This document shows, piece after piece, positions 1 to 5,274 of a stretch of DNA of 9,542 nucleotides. The DNA comes from an uncultured Methylocystaceae bacterium. Its GTDB lineage: Bacteria > Pseudomonadota > Alphaproteobacteria > Rhizobiales > Beijerinckiaceae. Both the position numbers and the translations under genes were made by a program. The notes beneath the pieces are model-generated. The model searched no databases. It was not told where the DNA came from and worked only from the letters and a program-made list of their open reading frames with translations. Each line of letters begins with the position of its first letter. Within the stretch, counting starts at the first letter, position 1. The DNA lies in the NCBI GenBank assembly GCA_945956975.1, contig CAMFKC010000042.1:1-9542 (forward strand), given 5' to 3'.

Positions 1-661
1 GGATCGGCTGCGCCTTGGCGAAGCCCGCCTTCATGCCCTCCGCGATCTGGTCGGCCTTGCCTGCGTCCATGCCGAGCGCCTTGGCGAGGATGCCGGTGGC
101 GATGGCGCCGGGCGAGACGGAGTTCACCCGCACGTTGCTCTCGCCCAGTTCCATGCCGACGCAGGTGGTCAGGTGCTTCACCGCCGCCTTGGCCGCGCCG
201 TAGATCATCGAGGACGAATAGCCGGCCAGATGCGCGGCGATCGACGCGTTGTTGACGATCGAGCCGGACCGCTGCGCGACCATGACCGGCGCGACATGCT
301 TCATGCCGAGCATGACGGAGCGCACCAGCAGCGCCATGGCGGCGTCGAAGCCCTCGACCGGAATGCCGGCGATGCCGCCGGTCGGCGCGGGGCCGCCGGC
401 ATTGTTGAACAGGCAGTCGATGCGGCCGAACTTCGCCTTCGTCTCGCCCACCACCCGCACCCAGTCGGCCTCGTCGGTCGCGTCTGCCTGCATGAAGACC
501 GCCTTGCCGCCGAGCGGGCCGGCGACAGCCGCGCCTTCCGCCGCACGGCGGCCGGTGAAGACGACCTGCGCCCCCTCCTCGACGAACAATTCCACCGTGC
601 GCGCGCCGATGCCGCTCGTGCCGCCCGCGACGATCGCCACCTTGCCGTCCACCAGACCCAT
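1..661 (-). CDS. SDR family NAD(P)-dependent oxidoreductase, 3' end cut by window
   Basis: Predicted soluble, cytoplasmic Rossmann-fold dehydrogenase/reductase of the classical SDR family; the substrate cannot be told from sequence. 220 codons are visible; the C-terminus (family length about 250) lies beyond base 1. Seen in the translation: a nucleotide-binding loop AGGTSGIG at residues 12-19, a TGRR stretch at 36-39 after beta-2 with no acidic residue there (which hints at NADP(H), inference), NNAG at 86-89, then S140, Y154 and K158 as the catalytic Ser-Tyr-Lys set, and the SPGAIAT turn at 183-189. The Asn of the usual catalytic tetrad appears to be Leu112 by hand alignment. The ATG at 659-661 is chosen because it begins the normal SDR N-terminus (MGLVDGKVAIV) and has a GGGAGG ribosome site (plus-strand 669-674) 7 bases upstream. 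It diverges from the gene at 806 across 144 bases. Confidence 0.93.
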   Translation of the reverse strand, partial: MGLVDGKVAIVAGGTSGIGARTVELFVEEGAQVVFTGRRAAEGAAVAGPLGGKAVFMQADATDEADWVRVVGETKAKFGRIDCLFNNAGGPAPTGGIAGIPVEGFDAAMALLVRSVMLGMKHVAPVMVAQRSGSIVNNASIAAHLAGYSSSMIYGAAKAAVKHLTTCVGMELGESNVRVNSVSPGAIATGILAKALGMDAGKADQIAEGMKAGFAKAQPI

Positions 662-805
662 CTTTTGTCCTCCCATTGTCGCGCCGCAGGTTCCGCGAGG
701 CGCGGGGCCGCGTCAACCGGCCGCAATTGCCGCGAAAGAGCTTAATCCGCAGGCAACTTTCACGCCCTATCGTGCAAGCTCCCCACAGGACCCTGCGAGC
801 CCGCC

Positions 806-1252
806 ATGAGCAAATTCGCGATCACCCCCAACGCCCCGCCCGTGCTCTCCGACAACGAGGACGAGTGGCTCGACCGCGACCGTGCGGCGCTCGGCATGCT
901 GGACGAGCAGGCGCCGCCGATGCCCGCCGAACGATCCGGCCTGACGCCGCTCGGCCCCCTGATGGTGACGCCCGATCCGCGCTACCGCCACGGCGACATC
1001 GACGCAATCGAGGCGCGGCTCGCCATGGCCAAGGCGGTGCGCGCCGATGCGCTCGAACTGACGAGCCCGCCAAAACCGCAGAAGGCGACCGACCACCCGC
1101 TGATCGCCACGCTGATCTCCACCCTGCCCGCGCCGGGCGCCGGCTGGCCGGTCAAGGAGCGCGAGATCTGGCTGAAGGCCGCCGCTTCGATCTTCGACAT
1201 GGCCTATACGGCCGAAAAGCCGGACGACGACGAGGCGCCCGAGGCGGTGTAG
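806..1252 (+). CDS. Hypothetical protein, 148 aa
   Basis: I do not recognise a characterised family. The product is small, acidic and soluble-looking, with no signal peptide or membrane segment. The N-terminal third is proline-rich and probably flexible. Residues of roughly 48-75 carry a charged, helix-prone stretch (GDIDAIEARLAMAKAVRADA). The C-terminal third holds a compact motif, LPAPGAGWPVKEREIWLK followed by AAASIFDMAY, which looks like a helical domain I recall from small alphaproteobacterial proteins of unknown function (memory, not a search). The tail DDDEAPEA is acidic. GC-rich third positions and a clean stop support real coding. The ATG at 806 has only a weak ribosome site (CAGGA at 786-790, rather far upstream), so the start is less sure than the frame. 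It is followed by the palindromic repeat pair that separates it from the convergent gene at 1406-1699. Confidence 0.75.
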   Translation: MSKFAITPNAPPVLSDNEDEWLDRDRAALGMLDEQAPPMPAERSGLTPLGPLMVTPDPRYRHGDIDAIEARLAMAKAVRADALELTSPPKPQKATDHPLIATLISTLPAPGAGWPVKEREIWLKAAASIFDMAYTAEKPDDDEAPEAV

Positions 1253-1269
1253 GGGCTTGCTTCCACGAT

Positions 1270-1376
1270 CCTCATCCTGAGGAGCAACGCGACGCGTTGC
1301 GTCTCGAAGGATGGGCGCGCCCCCGCACTGGAACATGCTTCGAGACGCGCCTTTCAGGCGCTCCTCAGCATGAGGG
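1270..1376. repeat. Pair of palindromic repeat units (REP/BIME-like)
   Basis: Two hairpin-forming units lie head to head. Unit 1 closes with CATCCT (1273-1278) against AGGATG (1308-1313), with a central hairpin GCAACGC (1284-1290), loop GAC, GCGTTGC (1294-1300). Unit 2 closes with CATGCT (1334-1339) against AGCATG (1367-1372), with a central hairpin GCGCC (1347-1351), loop TTTCA, GGCGC (1357-1361). The outer flanks are inverted copies of each other: CCTCATCCTGAGGAGC at 1270-1285, against CTCCTCAGCATGAGG ending at 1376. A 10-base palindrome GGGCGCGCCC (1313-1322) sits between the units. The design resembles dispersed palindromic elements common in Rhizobiales intergenic DNA (recalled). Its place between two convergent gene ends fits a bidirectional terminator or mRNA-stabilising role, but no U-tract is present. 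Confidence 0.8.
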
Positions 1377-1405
1377 CCGTGGGGCCGATGGGGATGCAAG
1401 CGTCC

Positions 1406-1699
1406 CTACGGCAGCGAATGCACGATCACCGGCCCCGCCGTCACCCGCGCCTCGCCGGCCAGCAGCGGCCCGAGGTTCTTATCGATCCAGGCGGTCGCGC
1501 GGCGGTTGGATTCCTCGGCGCCCTGCACCGTGTTGAACACGCTGATGGCGGTCACCGTGTCGTCGCCGGCATAGACGACGTAATAGCCCAGAAATCCCGG
1601 CACGCTGGAGACGATGGACACCGCGCCCTTCTTGATGAGGCGCGCGAGTTCGTCGGCATGGCCCGGTTTGGCCTTGGCCTGGCGGATGGCTGCGTACAT
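1406..1699 (-). CDS. Small dimeric alpha/beta-barrel (ABM-like) protein, 97 aa
   Basis: The 97-residue protein has the size and pattern of the antibiotic-biosynthesis-monooxygenase-type ferredoxin-like fold: a first strand MYAAIRQAKAK, a helix GHADELARLIKKGAVSIVSS at about 13-32, a PGFLGYYVVYAG strand pair at 34-45, a TVTAISVFNTV strand at 48-58, then a helix rich in charged residues ending WIDKNLG at 71-77. Proteins of this fold work as dimers, and many are not true monooxygenases, so no reaction is assigned. No catalytic residue set is visible. The reading frame is open further upstream across lexA on the other strand, but the ATG at 1697-1699 is the real start: it has a strong GGGAGGG ribosome site (plus-strand 1704-1710) and begins the fold exactly. 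The gene is divergent from lexA, with a perfect LexA site between them, so SOS control is possible. Family assignment is by pattern only. Confidence 0.8.
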   Translation of the reverse strand: MYAAIRQAKAKPGHADELARLIKKGAVSIVSSVPGFLGYYVVYAGDDTVTAISVFNTVQGAEESNRRATAWIDKNLGPLLAGEARVTAGPVIVHSLP

Positions 1700-1738
1700 G
1701 AGGCCCTCCCTTGGCGGGCGGTGGGCCCGCCGGAGGAG

Positions 1739-1744
1739 AGTATA
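1739..1744 (-). promoter_or_regulatory. Candidate -10 box for the ABM-like gene
   Basis: The minus strand reads TATACT here, five of six matches to the sigma-70 -10 consensus, 39 bases upstream of the ATG at 1699. No good -35 hexamer lies at the right distance, so this is a tentative call. Confidence 0.3.
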
Positions 1745-1783
1745 GGGCTGGATCGGCCTGCGCCCCACAGAATAGAGCTTGCG

Positions 1784-1798
1784 GAACACACCACGAAC
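1784..1798. promoter_or_regulatory. LexA operator (SOS box), perfect GAAC-N7-GAAC
   Basis: The bases are GAAC, seven bases ACACCAC, then GAAC, the reverse complement of the direct repeat GTTC-N7-GTTC known as the LexA-binding site of alphaproteobacteria. It is an exact match, lies 105 bases upstream of the lexA start and 84 bases upstream of the divergent ABM-like gene. Autoregulation of lexA through such a site is established for the group; effects on the divergent gene are inference. Confidence 0.85.
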
Positions 1799-1810
1799 AT
1801 ATAGCGTTTC

Positions 1811-1825
1811 GTTCATGCTTTGTTT
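1811..1825 (+). promoter_or_regulatory. Second, near-consensus LexA operator (GTTC-N7-GTTT)
   Basis: GTTC (1811-1814), seven bases ATGCTTT, then GTTT (1822-1825): one mismatch from the alphaproteobacterial site. It is in the opposite orientation to the perfect site, 12 bases away, and overlaps the possible lexA -35 box. LexA bound here would block RNA polymerase directly. Confidence 0.6.
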
Positions 1826-1847
1826 AGCGACGCGATTCAGGTTACAG
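1820..1847 (+). promoter_or_regulatory. lexA: Candidate lexA promoter
   Basis: A TTGTTT hexamer (1820-1825) is followed after 16 bases by TTACAG (1842-1847), a weak sigma-70-like pair. The -35 element overlaps the second SOS box, which is the arrangement expected for an autorepressed lexA. The hexamer matches are only moderate. Confidence 0.35.
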
Positions 1848-1903
1848 GCGTATGGGCAGGGCCGCCGATTCGAAGATCGGCGCGCGAAAAAGGATCTGGG
1901 CGC

Positions 1904-2611
1904 ATGTTGACCCGCAAGCAGAACGAATTGCTGCGCTTCATCCACGAGAAGCTGAAGGAGACCGGCGTGCCGCCCTCCTTCGACGAGATGAAGGATGCGC
2001 TCGACCTGCGCTCCAAGTCCGGCATCCACCGGCTGATCATGGCGCTGGAGGAGCGCGGCTTCATCCGCCGCCTGCCCAACCGCGCCCGCGCGCTGGAGGT
2101 CATCAAGCTGCCGGAGGCCTCTACCCCCGGCCCCGCGCGCAACGGACGGTTTTCGCCCTCGGTCATCGAGGGCAATCTCGGCCGCGTGCGCACGCCCGTG
2201 GCGGCGGCGCAGGACGACGACGGGCCGGCGCATGTCTCGATCCCCGTCATGGGGCGGATCGCGGCGGGCACGCCGATCTCGGCGATCCAGAGCCGCAGCC
2301 ACACCATTCCCATGCCGCCGGACTTCCTGTCCTCGGGCGAGCATTACGCGCTGGAAATCCGCGGCGATTCGATGATCGAGGCCGGCATTTTCGAGGGCGA
2401 CACGGTCATCCTCAAGAAGCAGGACACAGCGGATTCCGGCGATATCGTCGTGGCGCTGATCGACGACGAGGAAGCGACCCTCAAGCGCCTGCGCAAGCGC
2501 GGCGCATCCATCGCGCTGGAAGCGGCCAATCCCGCCTACGAAACCCGCATCTTCGGGCCCGACCGCGTTCGCATCCAGGGCAAGCTGGTGAGTTTGCTGC
2601 GCAAGTATTGA
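1904..2611 (+). CDS. lexA: LexA, SOS transcriptional repressor and self-cleaving protease
   Basis: LexA represses DNA-damage response genes and is inactivated when RecA filaments stimulate its self-cleavage. The 235-residue protein has the N-terminal winged-helix DNA-binding domain (residues 1-66: MLTRKQNELLRFIHEKL, then PPSFDEMKDAL and the recognition helix SKSGIHRLIMALEERGFI). A linker of about 40 residues, longer than in E. coli LexA and usual for alphaproteobacteria, leads to the S24-type peptidase domain. The cleavage site is Ala121-Gly122 within GRIAAGTP, the catalytic Ser156 lies in RGDSMIEAGI, and the catalytic Lys194 in EEATLKRL. All key residues are intact, so it should be functional. 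The ATG at 1904 matches the family N-terminus and has AGGA at 1891-1894; the in-frame ATG at 1820 would add 28 unrelated residues. Expression is probably autoregulated through the SOS boxes at 1784-1798 and 1811-1825, and an intrinsic terminator follows the stop. Confidence 0.98.
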   Translation: MLTRKQNELLRFIHEKLKETGVPPSFDEMKDALDLRSKSGIHRLIMALEERGFIRRLPNRARALEVIKLPEASTPGPARNGRFSPSVIEGNLGRVRTPVAAAQDDDGPAHVSIPVMGRIAAGTPISAIQSRSHTIPMPPDFLSSGEHYALEIRGDSMIEAGIFEGDTVILKKQDTADSGDIVVALIDDEEATLKRLRKRGASIALEAANPAYETRIFGPDRVRIQGKLVSLLRKY

Positions 2612-2642
2612 GGCGTGGCGGCTTCCCTCTGCCGAGACAACG

Positions 2643-2672
2643 TGGCCGGGCTTCGTCCCGGCCATTTCTTTT
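2643..2672 (+). terminator. Rho-independent terminator of lexA
   Basis: Perfect 8-bp stem TGGCCGGG (2643-2650) and CCCGGCCA (2657-2664), loop CTTCGT, followed immediately by TTTCTTTT (2665-2672). It begins 31 bases after the lexA stop codon. Confidence 0.9.
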
Positions 2673-2701
2673 GGTGCCGACACCGCAAGCGCCGTCCCCT
2701 C

Positions 2702-2719
2702 TCTCCGTAAGCAGGGAGA
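2702..2719. repeat. Small hairpin, degenerate intergenic repeat
   Basis: TCTCC (2702-2706) and GGAGA (2715-2719) can pair around an 8-base loop inside a CCCCTCTCTCC...GGGAGAAGGAGA context. The context resembles a widespread proteobacterial intergenic repeat, but this copy is imperfect and short. Confidence 0.35.
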
Positions 2720-2744
2720 AGGAGACAACTCGGCGTCGAGCCGC

Positions 2745-2818
2745 GCCGGGACCGCCGGCCTTCAGGCCGGCAAGGCACATCCCGGAAGAAAGCCGGCCTG
2801 AAGGCCGACGGTCCCGGC
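2745..2818. repeat. Long inverted repeat, 26 of 27 bases matched
   Basis: The left arm 2745-2771 and right arm 2792-2818 are reverse complements over 27 bases with a single mismatch, separated by 20 bases. Each arm also contains its own small hairpin, GCCGGCC-TTCA-GGCCGGC on the left and GCCGGCC-TGAA-GGCCGAC on the right, so a cruciform or a double-hairpin form are both possible. It lies between the convergent ends of lexA and comEC, ending 5 bases before the comEC stop codon, and could end or protect the comEC transcript. It differs in sequence from the repeat pair at 1270-1376. Confidence 0.85.
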
Positions 2819-2823
2819 TCCGA

Positions 2824-5172
2824 TCAATCCAGCCGGTCGAGCCCGCTGATCGCCTCCGGCCCCTCCACCCGCTCGCCGTTCTCGTCCACGGCCTCCGCAG
2901 CCGCCCGCGCGGGGCGCTTGCGCGGCGCCGGCGACCACGGCCGGTCCTCGCCGGGCGAGCGGGCAGTCCGCAGGATTGTCTCGCCGTCCGCAAAACGCAG
3001 CGTGATCGCGCCGGTCTCCTCCAGCCTGCGGCGGTCGATCACCAGCCCGGCCTTGCAGCCCCAGGGCGCATAGAGCGGCGTCACGAGGATTTTCGCGCGC
3101 GCGCAATCCTCCGTCAGCGCCGCGTAATCCGACACGAGCGCAAGCGCGCCGCCGTCCGGCAGGCGGGCTGTGCAGCCGGCCTTGTCGCACAGCCCGCCGC
3201 GCGACGCCGCGGGATCGCGCCCGTCGGCGTCGGCGCGCAGCCATTGCTCGCTGGTGAAGCCCGAGAAGCGGCCGATCGTCACGAGACGTCCCTGCGCGTC
3301 GCGGATCGCGGCGGTCTCGCCGTTCGGCTGGATCGCCACGTCCCAGCGCGGCCCCTGCGTCGCGCCGTAGAGCCCGACGGCGAGGAAGGGCAGCGCCGTC
3401 AACCGGAACAGATTCGTGCGCCAGAGCGTGGCGGAGAGCACCGCCAGCGACAGGAAGGGCAGCGCCCAGGGCGCGAATTCGCGCAGGTGGACCGTGGAGG
3501 CCGGCAGCGAGGCGAGCATCCGCGCCGCCGCGAGAATGATCTCGATGCCGAGCCCGAGCCACAGCCAGACCGGCGCGTCGAGACCGAAGGGATAGAGAAG
3601 CGAGCCCATCAGCGCGGCGGGCACGGCGAAGAATTCGATGATGAGCAGCGTCAGCGGATTGCCGATGAGCACCCAGGGCGAGAGTTCGTGGAAATCGGCG
3701 GCCATGAAGGAGGCCGTCGCCGAAGTCGCGCAGATCGTGGCGAAGAGAACGGCGCCGAGCCCATGCCACCGCGCTTCGGACAGCCAGGCCAACCACTCGC
3801 CCACCCTGCCCGGCCGCACATTGCCGAGCGGCGCCGTTCGGGCGCGCGCCTGCGCGGCGAGCCGCGCCTCCCAGACCGCCACCAGCGCGGCGACGGCGGC
3901 GAAGGAGAGCTGGAAGGAGGCGCCCATCAGGGCCTCCGGTTCGACCGCGACGACGAAGACGACCGCGAGCGCGAGATTGCGCATGGAAACGGAGGGGCGG
4001 TCGAGCACGTTCGCGAGCAGCATGATGCAGGTCATGACCAGCGCGCGCTCCGCGCCGACGCGCGAACCGGTGAAGACGTCGTAGGCGATGGCGCCGAAAA
4101 TGGCGAGCACCGCCGCCCATTTCTTGATGGGGTAATTCAGCGCCAGCGTCTGCGACAACGCCAGAAGGCGGCGCAGCCCGACGAAGAAGATGCCGGCGAC
4201 CAGCGTCATCTGCACGCCGGCGATAGTGATGATGTGGAAGATGCCTGCCTCGCGGATGAGTTCGCGCGCCTCGCGGGAGAGATGGTCGCGCTTGCCCGCG
4301 ACCATGGCGGCGGCGATGGCGCCGGCGTCGCCGGGCATCCGCTCGGTCACGCGCTGCACCAGAGCGTTGCGGAACCGGTCGACCGCCGCGCCCATCCGCA
4401 GCGACAGCGGCGCAGGCTCCGGCGGCTCGATCGCCTCGACCCGCCCGAGCGCGTTGCCGACGGCCCCGATCCGCATGAAGAAGGCGTCGCGCGCGAAGTC
4501 GTAGCCGCCGGGCAGCGCAGCGCGCGCAGGCGGCATGAGGCGCGCCTTCAGAGCAATATGCGCGCCCGCCTCGAACTCCGGCGCGCGGTTGGTCGTCAGA
4601 CGCACGCGATAGGGCATGGAGGCGTCATCGAGATACTGAGCCGATGTCAGCCGCACCGTGAACCGCGCGCCGGTCCGGCGCAGGTCGACCTGTTCGACGA
4701 AGCCGGTGATCTCGACGCTCATGGGGCGCGTCACGACGGGCGCGGCGACGCGCCAGGTGCGCAGGCCCTGCGCGACGATGCCCGCCGCGAGAGCCGCGAA
4801 GACGATCGCGATGGCGAAGGCCGCGCGATGGGCGCGCAGGACGTAGGCCAGCGCCGAAAGAAAGGCCAGAGCGACGCAGGCGGCTAGCAACGAAGGTTCG
4901 CGGTCGGCGGTCAGCGAAAGGATCGCGCCGGCGCCGGCGGCCACGGGCAACCAGAGCGAGGCGCGGCGATAGGCCCGCTCCTCCTCCCACGCAGCGGCGA
5001 ACTTCGCGTAGGCGGCCTGCAGGCGCACCGCAAGCCGCGCGCGAAAACCCTCGACGGCTTCGCGCTCCTCCTGCGCATGACCCACTGCGGCCTTCGCCAC
5101 GACACCACTCGCTGAAATACGAACGTGATCAAATGAGCCCGGACCAGCCCCTTTTGGCGCGGACCTCCCCAT
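2824..5172 (-). CDS. comEC: ComEC/Rec2-family inner-membrane protein
   Basis: ComEC proteins form the inner-membrane channel that carries single-stranded DNA into the cytoplasm during natural transformation; whether this organism is competent is unknown. The 782-residue product shows a hydrophobic pair at about 73-135, a soluble DUF4131-like beta domain at about 150-250, and the polytopic Competence domain at about 285-600. Typical family stretches are MVAGKRDHLS (290-299), FHIITIAGVQMTLV (312-325, where many homologues have ISGLHM), FTGSRVGAERALVM (367-380) and GASFQLSFAAVAALV (417-431). The C-terminal domain after residue 605 (WDVAIQPNGETAAIRDAQG) has no HxHxDH or other metallo-beta-lactamase zinc motif; I recall this short form from alphaproteobacteria. 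The tail is charged. The start is uncertain: codons 6-23 use unusually few G/C third bases and the ATG lacks a clear ribosome site, so a GTG at 5100 (758 residues) is possible. It diverges from gltX. Confidence 0.93.
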   Translation of the reverse strand: MGRSAPKGAGPGSFDHVRISASGVVAKAAVGHAQEEREAVEGFRARLAVRLQAAYAKFAAAWEEERAYRRASLWLPVAAGAGAILSLTADREPSLLAACVALAFLSALAYVLRAHRAAFAIAIVFAALAAGIVAQGLRTWRVAAPVVTRPMSVEITGFVEQVDLRRTGARFTVRLTSAQYLDDASMPYRVRLTTNRAPEFEAGAHIALKARLMPPARAALPGGYDFARDAFFMRIGAVGNALGRVEAIEPPEPAPLSLRMGAAVDRFRNALVQRVTERMPGDAGAIAAAMVAGKRDHLSREARELIREAGIFHIITIAGVQMTLVAGIFFVGLRRLLALSQTLALNYPIKKWAAVLAIFGAIAYDVFTGSRVGAERALVMTCIMLLANVLDRPSVSMRNLALAVVFVVAVEPEALMGASFQLSFAAVAALVAVWEARLAAQARARTAPLGNVRPGRVGEWLAWLSEARWHGLGAVLFATICATSATASFMAADFHELSPWVLIGNPLTLLIIEFFAVPAALMGSLLYPFGLDAPVWLWLGLGIEIILAAARMLASLPASTVHLREFAPWALPFLSLAVLSATLWRTNLFRLTALPFLAVGLYGATQGPRWDVAIQPNGETAAIRDAQGRLVTIGRFSGFTSEQWLRADADGRDPAASRGGLCDKAGCTARLPDGGALALVSDYAALTEDCARAKILVTPLYAPWGCKAGLVIDRRRLEETGAITLRFADGETILRTARSPGEDRPWSPAPRKRPARAAAEAVDENGERVEGPEAISGLDRLD

Positions 5173-5274
5173 GTTACAGGGGCGCCCGCCGCCGTCCAGC
5201 GGCGAAAATCACGATTTCCCCGATCAGAGCGCCGCGCCTGCGCGCTTGCTCGCCGGTTGCCCGAAGGTCGCCCC

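Noticed and set aside
173..745. Plus-strand open frames opposite the SDR gene
   Set aside because: They are the antisense frames of a well-conserved SDR and are dominated by Arg, His and Asp.
1313..1322. GGGCGCGCCC palindrome as a separate operator
   Set aside because: It lies in the spacer of the palindromic repeat pair and such GC palindromes arise often in DNA of this composition.
1700..2728. Upstream in-frame extension of the 97-residue ABM-like protein to 440 residues
   Set aside because: The extension is antisense to lexA and crosses its promoter and SOS boxes. The ATG at 1699 has a strong ribosome site and starts the fold exactly.
1852..4887. Very long plus-strand open frame (1011 codons)
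   Set aside because: It crosses lexA out of frame, a terminator, an inverted repeat and the antisense of comEC. The translation is Arg/Gly/Ala-rich and low in complexity, as expected of a stop-poor shadow frame in GC-rich DNA.
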